From VBOC01 sp035635475 (GTDB taxonomy: Bacteria > Bacteroidota > Ignavibacteria > UBA10030 > SZUA-254), in NCBI GenBank assembly GCA_035635475.1, contig DASQAZ010000033.1, forward strand, positions 1 to 64,000: a DNA stretch of 64,000 nucleotides. The letters run 5' to 3'. Below the pieces are notes generated by a model. The model was not told where the DNA came from. It searched no databases and saw only the letters and a program-made list of their open reading frames with translations. A program made the translations under genes and the position numbers. Below, one piece after another: positions 10,201 through 17,888 of this stretch; position 1 is the first letter of the stretch, and the number at the start of each line of letters is the position of its first letter.

Positions 10201-13200
10201 TCCCGCGCCTCCCGTGCTATCTTCGCCCGCAAACGGGTCGGTGAATCAGTCCACGTCCCCGACGCTCCAGTGGAATCCGGCAGGCGGCGCGACATCGTAT
10301 CATGTTCAGCTTGCCTCAGACGCACTGTTTGCATCGATCGTCCTCGATGATTCCACGGTAGCGGGAACTTCGAGGCAGGTGGGCCCATTATCGGGCATCT
10401 CAACGTATTTCTGGCGCGTGAGTGCGAAGAATTCCGGAGGCACGAGCGCCTATTCCAGCGTCTGGAACTTCACGACCGGAATAGCGCCGCCGCCTGCACC
10501 GACTCTTGTTTCCCCGGCAAACGGATCGACGAATCAGCCGACATCGTTGACGCTGAGTTGGAATTCATCTCCGACCGCGGCATCATATCGGGTTCAGGTC
10601 GCGACCGATTCATTGTTCACGACCCTCGTTCTGGATGACTCAACGGACACGACGACATCCCGGCAGGTCAGTTCGTTATCGAACAGCACGCTCTATTACT
10701 GGCGTGTCAGCGCGAAGAATACAGGCGGGAGCAGCGGGTTTTCCTCCACATGGAACTTTACAACCGTTATCGCACTGCCGCAACCGCCCGCCCTGACGGC
10801 GCCCGCAAACGGCGCTTTGTGCCAACCGGCAACGCTCTCACTCACCTGGACGGCATCGGCCGGAGCATCTTCGTATCATGTTCAGCTGGCGACTGATTCG
10901 CTATTCGGGTCGATCGTTCTCGACGATTCGACGATTGCTTCAACGACGAGACAGGTAACATCCCTGAGCGTAAGCACCACCTATTACTGGAAGGTCAGCG
11001 CGAAGAACGGGGCGGGAGCGAGCCCGTATTCTGCGACGTGGAAGTTTTCGACGTTCATGGCCGGAACCCTCAGAGACGATTTTAACAGACCTGATGGTCC
11101 GCTGCCGGGCTCGAACAAATGGTCGTTGATCCAGAACCAGCCGAGCAGCGGCTCGGTCTCGATCGTTAGCAATGCAATCCGGCCATCGAGCGGCGCCGGC
11201 AGCTTTAACTTCGGGGGAGTTGTGTGGGACAGCCTGGTGGGAGCGGGCACTGAAGCAGGCCTGACGCTCGCGCAAAAGAGCGGCAACACGAGTTTTACTT
11301 CATTCTTTCTTTACGCCCGGATGAACAACAAGGATTATAATTCGGGCACAGGGTATCGCCTCAGATACCTGCAGCAATCGGGAACGGATGTTCTTGAGAT
11401 TCATCGGGTGGGACCCGGCTATGTGAATTACACGACGCTGGCTCAGACAAGCGTCCAGATCAACCCCGGCGATGTGATCACGTTCCGGATCCTTTGCGAC
11501 AACCAGACGATGGCGGCATTCGTCAACAGCCAGCAGGTATTAACGGTGAGGGATACGATCTATCAACCCTCGCAGTGGTATTTTGCGATTCGAGGTTGCG
11601 TCTTTCCGACGCCTGTCATTCTTGATAATTTTAAGGTGAGTTCCGGCCCGGCGGGCCTCATAATTCCGCCGCCGCCTCCGTCGAGCCCCACACTGCTTTC
11701 CCCCGGCAATGGAACGGTGAATCAGCCGACGTCCCCCACGCTGCAGTGGAATCCCGCAGGCGGCGCGACATCGTATCGTGTTCAATTAGCAACCGATTCA
11801 CTGTTCGCATCGATCGTCCTCGATGATTCAACGGTCGCGGGAACATCGAGACAGGCGGGACCATTGTCAAGCAATTCAACCTATTTCTGGCGCGTGAGCG
11901 CGAAGAATTCAGGAGGCACAAGCGCCTATTCCACCGTCTGGAACTTCACGACCGGAATAGCGCCGCCGCCTGCCCCCACTCTTGTTTCCCCCGCAAACGG
12001 ATCGACGAATCAGCCGACAACGTTGACGCTGAGTTGGAATTCCTCCGCGACCGCGACATCGTATCGGGTGCAGGTCGCGAGTGATTCATCGTTTACGGCG
12101 CTTGTTTTAGACGATTCGACCGTGACGACGACATCGCGACAGGTCAGCTCGTTATCCAATAGCACGCTCTATTACTGGCGTGTCGGCGCGAAGAATGCAG
12201 GGGGGAGCAGCGGATTCTCGTCCACATGGAACTTTACCACAATTGTCACCGCACCGCCGTCTCCGGCTCCGACATCGCCCCTTAATGGCGCATCCTGCCA
12301 GGCGACGACACTCTCACTCACCTGGACGGCATCGGCCGGAGCGTCTTCGTATCATGTTCAACTCTCGACCGATTCGCTCTTCGGGTCGATTGTTCTCGAC
12401 GATTCGACGATCACCACGACGACGAGACAGGTAACGTCCCTGAATTCCAGCACCACCTATTACTGGAAGGTCAGCGCGAAGAATGGAGCGGGACCGAGCC
12501 CGTATTCCGCGACGTGGAAGTTTTCGACGTTTATGACCGGAGCCCTTAGAGATGATTTCAACGCGCCGAACGGCCCGTTGACAGGCAGGAATAAATGGCT
12601 TCTGATACAAAATCAGCCCTCGGCCGGCGCCATGGTGATTTCGAATAATATGACGGTAGCCTCGAGCAGCGCGGGGAACTTCAATTTCGGCGGCGTGGTC
12701 TGGGATAGTCTGGTAGCCGGAGGCACGGAAGCGAGTCTCACGTTAAAACAAAAAAGCGGAAATACGAGCTTCACGTCTCTGTTTATGTACGCAAGGATGA
12801 ATAATCTGGATTACAATACGGCGGTTGGTTACCGGTTGAGATACTTCCAACAATCAGGGTCAACCGACATCCTGGAAATTCACCGCGTCGGCCCGGGATA
12901 CACCGTGAGCAGCACTCTGGCAACCGCGAGCGTCGCGGTCAATGTGAACGATGTAATCACGTTCCGGGTCCAGTGCGACAATAAGTCGATGATCGGGTTC
13001 ATCAACGGCAACCCGGTGATTTCCGCGGTGGATACGACGTACATGCCTGCCCAGTGGCGTTTCGCGATCCGAAGTTGTGTCTTTCCCACCCCGGTGATCT
13101 TCGATGATTTTAAAACTACTCCGCAAGTCCCGGCCGGATCGAGCACGCTTTGGGATGGTGGAGAGGGAGGGAAGCTGAAGCAGATCCATGCCGTCGTGAA

Positions 13201-13486
13201 GGAATTCGCTCTTGCACAGAACCATCCCAATCCGTTTAATCCATCGACGCAGATACAATATGCGCTGCCGGTCGACTCTCGCGTAAGTCTCAGGATCTAC
13301 AATACCCTGGGACAAGTTGTGAAGCAAATGGTGGATAATGCCGTTCAAACTTCGGGCTCCTGGACAATGGAATTTGACGCAAGCAATCTCGCGAGCGGTG
13401 TGTATTTCTACCGCCTCGAGGCGGCGTCGCTTTCCGATCCGGATAAGACGTTCGCTCAGGTGAAGAAGATGCTTCTTCTCCGATAA
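7232..13486 (+). CDS. Secreted subtilisin-like (S8) protease with HYR, LamG-like and FnIII modules and T9SS sorting domain
   Basis: The protein has 2,084 residues with an N-terminal signal peptide ending near AIAQ. The S8 peptidase domain (about 210-510) shows the triad D259 (IIDCGV), H293 (NHGTAVAG) and S460 (GTSFSTP). A HYR-like module (about 515-590) follows. Next come three laminin-G-like modules of about 195 residues beginning TLRDDFN or ALRDDFN (about 597-790, 1277-1470 and 1769-1965). Eight fibronectin-III-like repeats of about 92 residues (SPANGS...YYWRVSAKN...WNFTT) lie between them, five after the first LamG-like block and three after the second. The last about 90 residues are a T9SS type A sorting domain (NHPNPFNPSTQI). 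The protein is expected to be exported through the type IX system and anchored or released outside the cell. No strong ribosome site precedes the start. Confidence 0.92.
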   Translation: MIRVLHSHRFHLLLFLLATLCSGLTAIAQTQPYYVYKGNRLYLHLNKNAFSVRYLNDKAPAQRVKEAASFGVSAASSQPMNFNHWHRLNLQTPVADESDASDQIRKLAAGPDVDFVSPVFNDDHGGPIVITPDVLVKIKSEHASNATAILNSIAPELSVVEEKFGLMEGVYRLKSSARNGFDVLASANKLAEEGRVEWAEPDMIVTGEFGSIPNDPSFSQLWGIRNTGQFGGTPGFDMKGDLAWNITTGDTSVKIMIIDCGVQQNHPDIHQRPGVDFTGQGGGGGPVNSCDNHGTAVAGCATAIINNSTGIVGIAPNCYVVSARCNISNSACDNSFTNQFSWVVNALAYAASHGIRITSNSSAYFTTSSAMDAQYQSTHDNNGMIHFAAAGNGSTSVYYPASLPVVNAVGATNPKGVAAVFSNFGPAMDFCAPGDSILVTDRTGTSGYSSGDYFLYRGTSFSTPYAAGVAALILSRFPSFTASQVEAKMQNSSVDLGTAGWDQVYGWGMVNAYNAVRSSCILTAPAPVTLSVDSLQCGTVVTYPPPASTGNCGPVTCSPPSGSFFHVGVNVVTCSDTSGNRCTFNVTVNGGGLTRGTLRDDFNRPDGPLPGSNKWVLIQNQPSAGSMSIVGSGIQAASSAGVNNFGGVVWDSLYGAGTEASVTVTQKSGNFGGFTSLFLYGRMNNKDYNTGTGYRLRYLEQSGTDYLQIQRVGPGYANLFDLASVNREINAGDVLTFRVLCDNQSMAILVNGQQILTATDTTYTVPQWYFAVRSCVFSPAVRFDNFQVSPIPGPPPPPPSAPTLLSPANGSLGQPATLTASWNASAGAATYRVQVSTDSLFGTKFLDDSTVAGTSRQVGPLAGSTKYFWRVNAKNPSGTSAFSGVWNFTTGITPPPAPTLVSPANGSTNQPTSLTLNWNPASGAASYRTQIATDSLFTTLVFDDSTDTTTSRLVSSLSNSTLYYWRVNAKNSGGTSPYSAAWKFTTVITAPAPPVLSSPANGSVNQSTSPTLQWNPAGGATSYHVQLASDALFASIVLDDSTVAGTSRQVGPLSGISTYFWRVSAKNSGGTSAYSSVWNFTTGIAPPPAPTLVSPANGSTNQPTSLTLSWNSSPTAASYRVQVATDSLFTTLVLDDSTDTTTSRQVSSLSNSTLYYWRVSAKNTGGSSGFSSTWNFTTVIALPQPPALTAPANGALCQPATLSLTWTASAGASSYHVQLATDSLFGSIVLDDSTIASTTRQVTSLSVSTTYYWKVSAKNGAGASPYSATWKFSTFMAGTLRDDFNRPDGPLPGSNKWSLIQNQPSSGSVSIVSNAIRPSSGAGSFNFGGVVWDSLVGAGTEAGLTLAQKSGNTSFTSFFLYARMNNKDYNSGTGYRLRYLQQSGTDVLEIHRVGPGYVNYTTLAQTSVQINPGDVITFRILCDNQTMAAFVNSQQVLTVRDTIYQPSQWYFAIRGCVFPTPVILDNFKVSSGPAGLIIPPPPPSSPTLLSPGNGTVNQPTSPTLQWNPAGGATSYRVQLATDSLFASIVLDDSTVAGTSRQAGPLSSNSTYFWRVSAKNSGGTSAYSTVWNFTTGIAPPPAPTLVSPANGSTNQPTTLTLSWNSSATATSYRVQVASDSSFTALVLDDSTVTTTSRQVSSLSNSTLYYWRVGAKNAGGSSGFSSTWNFTTIVTAPPSPAPTSPLNGASCQATTLSLTWTASAGASSYHVQLSTDSLFGSIVLDDSTITTTTRQVTSLNSSTTYYWKVSAKNGAGPSPYSATWKFSTFMTGALRDDFNAPNGPLTGRNKWLLIQNQPSAGAMVISNNMTVASSSAGNFNFGGVVWDSLVAGGTEASLTLKQKSGNTSFTSLFMYARMNNLDYNTAVGYRLRYFQQSGSTDILEIHRVGPGYTVSSTLATASVAVNVNDVITFRVQCDNKSMIGFINGNPVISAVDTTYMPAQWRFAIRSCVFPTPVIFDDFKTTPQVPAGSSTLWDGGEGGKLKQIHAVVKEFALAQNHPNPFNPSTQIQYALPVDSRVSLRIYNTLGQVVKQMVDNAVQTSGSWTMEFDASNLASGVYFYRLEAASLSDPDKTFAQVKKMLLLR

Positions 13487-13707
13487 GGACTTCCGTCCTT
13501 CTCTTCGATGAGTGTCTTAGACCTTCCGGTCGAATATATCCTGGCGGGTTTTTTTTGCATTTTTCAAAGGTTTTCACGGGTAAGTTGGCCCATTTGCCGA
13601 GCTAAACCTTGATTCTCAATGGCGTTCTCAACTTGCTTATCTCGGGAAATCTGTGCTAATTCTAACTCTTCCAACTGTTCTAACTCTCAATTACCCGCGA
13701 GACTGGG

Positions 13708-14616
13708 ATGGCCCACACGTCATCAATTAAGGCAAGACCGATGAACGGAAAAGAATTAGTGCAAACCTTCCTGAAATCCATCGTGCCGCTCGAGGGACGG
13801 AAACGTCTTTCCATCTGGGTGGATCGTCAGTCCTGGGTACCGGCAAGGCACCGGTGGTCGGCGGCGCTCGTCCGCGATGTTGCCCAGAGTAACCCGGAAG
13901 CTTTTCATCGCTTCGTTTGGACCAATCATATCGGGCCGGCGAAGCAATACGAGAAAACGAACCCATTCGATACGAGCCGGCTCCTGGCCACCCACCGGAT
14001 GATCTTCGACGATGTTATTCAACAATTGAAAATTCGCAACCTCGATCCTCAGAAAGACATCAAGAGTGTGTGCGATGTCGGTTGCGCAACGGGCCACCTC
14101 CTCCGCTATATGGAGACACAATTGTTTCCGTCGGCAGAGCGCCTGGTCGGCTTCGACATCGATGCGCATGCAATCACGAAGGGAAGTTCGGTCCTCCGCG
14201 ACGCGGGGTCCAAAGTGAACCTGATCTGCGCCGATATTGCGAATTTGGAAAGATATCTCGCTGATCAGCAGTTTGATATTATCTTCAGCATGGGAGTGCT
14301 CGTTTGTGTCAGCGAAGAACTGGCAAGAAAGCTCGTCGATGTGATGCTTAAGCATGCGCGAGTTATGGTTGCTTTCTCAGGCCCGGCAAATCCGGCGGCC
14401 CATAATGCGCAAATGCCCCAATCTCTTCTGCGGCAGGATGGCGCCGGACTGGTCCATAATTTCGATGCAATGGTGAAACTTGCAAAAGGGAAAGTCCTGT
14501 TTCAACGGTGGGAGGGAGCTCGAATGGTTGACGGCTACAGTTTTTATTATGTCGTTGCATCCCCTGATCCGCTTCAGAAAAAAAATCACGGCCCACACAA
14601 AGGAATAACAATATGA
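13708..14616 (+). CDS. Class I SAM-dependent methyltransferase
   Basis: The protein has 302 residues. Motif I is VCDVGCATGHLL (about 113-124), followed by the acidic SAM-ribose motif GFDID and the post-I region ICADIANLE, a standard Rossmann methyltransferase core. The N-terminal about 100 residues are basic and unassigned. An alternative ATG lies 11 codons in (13741). The stop overlaps the next methyltransferase start as ATGA, so the two genes are translationally coupled. The substrate is not identifiable. Tandem methyltransferases of this sort often modify glycans or lipids, but that is only inference. Confidence 0.85.
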   Translation: MAHTSSIKARPMNGKELVQTFLKSIVPLEGRKRLSIWVDRQSWVPARHRWSAALVRDVAQSNPEAFHRFVWTNHIGPAKQYEKTNPFDTSRLLATHRMIFDDVIQQLKIRNLDPQKDIKSVCDVGCATGHLLRYMETQLFPSAERLVGFDIDAHAITKGSSVLRDAGSKVNLICADIANLERYLADQQFDIIFSMGVLVCVSEELARKLVDVMLKHARVMVAFSGPANPAAHNAQMPQSLLRQDGAGLVHNFDAMVKLAKGKVLFQRWEGARMVDGYSFYYVVASPDPLQKKNHGPHKGITI

Positions 14617-15533
14617 AAGAGCAGGACACTCACGTAAAAGCGTTCTTTGACCAGAGTGTATACTGGCAGGGGGATCTTTATAAGGCTCCGGATAATCTCC
14701 TGGCGAAGGCCGTGATCCGCAGAAAAACCTACGCCATGCAAATGGTAAACGAACTGGCCGATTTGAAAACAGGGACCGCCCTTGACGTGGGCTGCGGCTC
14801 CGGAGTATACCTGGCGGAACTTGCGAAGATGGGGTTTGATGTGCATGGAATCGATATCTCGGACGTCATGTTGGGGAAGTGCCGGGCCCTTGTTGAAGAG
14901 GCAGGGCAATCAGCCCGAGTGTCTCTGCTTCGCGGGAATATCGAGCAACTGCCCTGCGAAGACGAAAAGTTCGATTTAATTCTCTGCATCGGCGTGCTGG
15001 GATATCTGCTGAATGATTACAAAGCCATCGAAGAATTGCGGCGGGTGATGAAACCCGGAGCTCACCTTGTGCTGAATATTGAGAACCTCTGGAATCTGTC
15101 CGATCTCGATTGGTTATTCCGGCGTAAACTGCGCACTGCGTTCTTTAAGAATTCCAATCATGTAATGAGGGAAACACAACCACACACCATGGCCTCCGAG
15201 TGGATCATGAAAACGTCCCCGATTCCATACAGGCATAAGTCTTATAACCTGTGGGAATTTGAACGCCTGATGAAATCATACGGGTTCGAAAGGGTCGATG
15301 CGATGACGTTTTTCTTTCCCATGAGGATCCTGCGGAGGATTAAATTGATTCCCGAGTCGTGGTTCGATTCGCTGGAAGTTTTTTTAGAAAGGCTGTTCAG
15401 GGCCGTCCGAATCCCCTACCTTTCGTATTCGGGCACGACCTACACGGGAATCTTCAAGAAGCTGTCTCTCACGACACTTCTCCTTTGGTTATCCGGGCTT
15501 CGACTGGAGTTAGGCGATCTGATAGATTTCTAA
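14613..15533 (+). CDS. Class I SAM-dependent methyltransferase
   Basis: The protein has 306 residues. Motif I is LDVGCGSGVYLAEL (about 55-68), then the SAM-binding acidic GIDIS, then the DLILCIGVLGYL motif IV region. Ribosome site AAAGGAA lies upstream, inside the end of the previous methyltransferase, with which it overlaps by four bases. The C-terminal about 100 residues carry hydrophobic stretches and basic residues and may contact a membrane or a lipid-linked substrate. The pair with the upstream gene suggests two successive methylations or a heteromeric enzyme. The substrate is unknown. Confidence 0.85.
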   Translation: MKEQDTHVKAFFDQSVYWQGDLYKAPDNLLAKAVIRRKTYAMQMVNELADLKTGTALDVGCGSGVYLAELAKMGFDVHGIDISDVMLGKCRALVEEAGQSARVSLLRGNIEQLPCEDEKFDLILCIGVLGYLLNDYKAIEELRRVMKPGAHLVLNIENLWNLSDLDWLFRRKLRTAFFKNSNHVMRETQPHTMASEWIMKTSPIPYRHKSYNLWEFERLMKSYGFERVDAMTFFFPMRILRRIKLIPESWFDSLEVFLERLFRAVRIPYLSYSGTTYTGIFKKLSLTTLLLWLSGLRLELGDLIDF

Positions 15534-15699
15534 CAGTTGTTGACCGCCGGCCCGGTTACGCCTGGTGCCGGCTTACCGAACGCGCCCCCCAACCCGAACG
15601 GCATCTGACCGGCAATCGGAAACTCACCCGCATTTCCCAATGTTGTAAAAGATGACCGCCCTTCGTCAACGGCGAGGACTAATAAAAGAGGATTGACGC

Positions 15700-17151
15700 T
15701 TGAACAGAATACGCTGGTTCCTGGCTCTTTTACTCGCTGGATTTCTCACGTGCGGTCAAATTGCCAAAGCCCAGCCGCCGGCGGATTTGTGGGTGACTGC
15801 ATATTACGCGGGATGGAAACAAGGACAGGCGAATAACGGCGTGCTGCCCGCCGAAGATATCGACTACACCGCTTTGTCACACATCATCCATTTCGCTCTC
15901 GTTCCGAATCGCGACGGAACGCTGGAAAATGTGTCGAACAACATCACCGAAATTAACTCCTCCCGGCTGGTCTCCCTGGCTCACGCCGCCGGAAAGAAAG
16001 TGCTGATTTCTGTGGGAGGCTGGGGCAGCGACGTTGGATTCAGGGGTGCGACCGATGCCTCGAATCTGAATTCCTTTGTCGACAGGCTCATCAACTTCAT
16101 GACCTCGCGCGGTTACGACGGCATCGACATCGATTGGGAGATACTTCAGGACTATGACAGCCAGCAGTACTCCAGGTTTGTCGAACTCCTGTGGACACGG
16201 TGCAGCGCCATTAATCCGAAGCCGCTGATGAGCGCCGCAGTCGCCTCGCAGCCCCACCTCATCGCCGCTCTCGAAAAATACTTCGACCAGATCTACATCA
16301 TGACGTATGATTTCTCGGGCGCATGGCCCGGCTGGGTGACGTGGCACAACTCGCCGATCAAGGACGGGGGGGTCCAATTCCCCGGCACCGTCCGCCCGCT
16401 TCCCTCCGTGGACAAAATGGCGGACGATTATATCGCCGCCGGACTCCCGAAACGGAAGCTCTGCATCGGCATCGATTTTTACGGATACGTTTGGAGCGGG
16501 GGAAGCGGGACGCCGACCATCGGCGCATCGGCTCCGGGGCAGTCCTGGACGACCCCGCCTCAGGTCGAGCCGAACGTTCCGTATTTCACGATCTATAAGG
16601 ATTACTACCGGCCCGAGTATTATCGATGGGACACACTGGCGCAGGCGGCCTACCTGAGCATTCATCCGTCCCCCGATCTCGCGGATAAATTCATTACCTA
16701 CGATGACGAGCATACCTGCCGCAGCAAGGTAGAGTACGCCAGAGGCAAAGGCATCGGAGGCGTCTTCATCTGGGAACTGGGAGGCGGGTATTTACCCGCC
16801 ACATTTTCGGAGCGGGATCGGCTGCTGCAGGCAGTAAAGCAGGCATCTCAGGGGGGTCAAGCTCCTCTTCGACCGCCTCTACTCGAATCCCCTCGCGACG
16901 GTGCGAAAATCGCAGACGCAGATCCGGTTTTCCGCTGGCACCCGGTGCCTGGCGCGACATCATATCTTGTTCAGATTTCTTCCGACGCCGGCTTCACATC
17001 GGTGGCCATCCAGGATTCGGTAATTTCCGACACCCTCGCTCAGGTTCGAAGGCTCAAATCGGGGTCCACCTTTTATTGGCGGGTGGGTGCGAGAAACACA
17101 AGCACCACGAGTCCGTTCTCCAATACGTGGAGCTTTAGAATGTCGAAATGA
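15700..17151 (+). CDS. Secreted GH18 chitinase-like glycosidase with C-terminal FnIII module
   Basis: The start is TTG at 15700 behind AAAAGAGGA, giving a 483-residue protein with a signal peptide (RWFLALLLAGFLTCGQIAKAQ). The GH18 barrel (about 28-385) contains the family signature DGIDIDWE with D140, D143, D145 and catalytic acid E147. It also has the SVGGW strand, the MTYD motif and the late GGVFIWELGG strand. GH18 enzymes hydrolyse chitin or peptidoglycan-type beta-1,4-GlcNAc bonds. The last about 90 residues are an FnIII-like module (SPRDGA...FYWRVGARN) closely resembling those of the S8 protease at 7232. No T9SS domain is present, so it probably leaves by another route or stays periplasmic. 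Confidence 0.9.
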   Translation: MNRIRWFLALLLAGFLTCGQIAKAQPPADLWVTAYYAGWKQGQANNGVLPAEDIDYTALSHIIHFALVPNRDGTLENVSNNITEINSSRLVSLAHAAGKKVLISVGGWGSDVGFRGATDASNLNSFVDRLINFMTSRGYDGIDIDWEILQDYDSQQYSRFVELLWTRCSAINPKPLMSAAVASQPHLIAALEKYFDQIYIMTYDFSGAWPGWVTWHNSPIKDGGVQFPGTVRPLPSVDKMADDYIAAGLPKRKLCIGIDFYGYVWSGGSGTPTIGASAPGQSWTTPPQVEPNVPYFTIYKDYYRPEYYRWDTLAQAAYLSIHPSPDLADKFITYDDEHTCRSKVEYARGKGIGGVFIWELGGGYLPATFSERDRLLQAVKQASQGGQAPLRPPLLESPRDGAKIADADPVFRWHPVPGATSYLVQISSDAGFTSVAIQDSVISDTLAQVRRLKSGSTFYWRVGARNTSTTSPFSNTWSFRMSK

Positions 17152-17263
17152 TCGCCTGGGGCTGGACGACATGAAAAGTCCCTGTTGCGCCGACACATTC
17201 TTGGCTGGGTGTTGATCTCCACCCGGGAATTCGGTACATTTCTTGTGGAAGGAGGATTTTGAA

Positions 17264-17455
17264 ATGACCGGAATCAAGTACGTTTTAGACAGGAGAGGCA
17301 AAAAAACCGCTGTTATCATCGACCTTCGGAAGCACGGCCAGCTCTGGGAAGATATTTACGATAGCTTCATTGCCCGGACGCGAGCAGCCGAACCACGGGA
17401 GTCACTGGAATCGGTGAAGAAACGCCTCCGGAAGCAAGGCAAACTGCTTGGATGA
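17264..17455 (+). CDS. Putative antitoxin of a RelE/ParE-type pair
   Basis: The ATG at 17264 is preceded by a strong GGAGGA site with good spacing, giving 63 residues. The N-terminal strand (IKYVLDRRGKKTAVIIDL) resembles the start of Phd/RelB-like antitoxins, and the rest is a charged helical tail (ESVKKRLRKQGKLLG). The assignment rests on size and on the toxin gene that overlaps its last codons. Antitoxins of this kind neutralise the toxin and usually repress their own operon. Confidence 0.65.
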   Translation: MTGIKYVLDRRGKKTAVIIDLRKHGQLWEDIYDSFIARTRAAEPRESLESVKKRLRKQGKLLG

Positions 17456-17708
17456 ATATGCCCTCTCGTTTGCGCGGTCTGCTCGAAAAGAGCTCGAAGT
17501 GTTCGATGAAAGACTTCTGCACCGAATATTTCCCCGTATTGATGCGCTTTCCATGAACCCCCGGCCGAGAGGTTGCAAGAAGATTGAGGGAGAGGAAGAC
17601 CTCTGGCGAATCAGGATCGGCCAGTACCGAGTTCTCTACAGAATCTACGACGCGGATAAATTGGTGGATGTCATTGCTATCCGACATCGTAGAGATGCAT
17701 ACCGGTAA
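17448..17708 (+). CDS. RelE/ParE family toxin
   Basis: The protein has 86 residues and starts at a TTG overlapping the antitoxin end by 8 bases. The RelE/ParE fold is recognisable from SFARSARKELEVFD at the N-terminus, then KKIEGEEDLWRIRIGQYRVLYRI and the final strand VIAIRHRRDAY. The conserved IRIGQYRVLY strand and terminal RHRRDAY are typical of the mRNA-interferase/ParE superfamily. The target (ribosome-bound mRNA or gyrase) cannot be decided from sequence alone. Confidence 0.85.
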   Translation: MDEYALSFARSARKELEVFDERLLHRIFPRIDALSMNPRPRGCKKIEGEEDLWRIRIGQYRVLYRIYDADKLVDVIAIRHRRDAYR

Positions 17709-17888
17709 GCAGAGACAGTCTCCTTGCTAGTTGAATCTCGTGTGAAAGTTATCTGAGTAGTGATACGTCTGTGTGAGCAGCTCCTTCCTTGCCTCCGCCT
17801 CAAATACAAAGCTGTAAGCCCTACCCACATTACGAGTGATTGACTTTGCCGGTCGAAAGACGTACTTTCCGGCATCCCCCCTTACTCA

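Noticed and set aside
9600..12540. Regularly spaced repeats that could suggest a CRISPR array
   Set aside because: The period is about 275 bases and each unit encodes an FnIII module in one frame; there are no short repeats with unique spacers.
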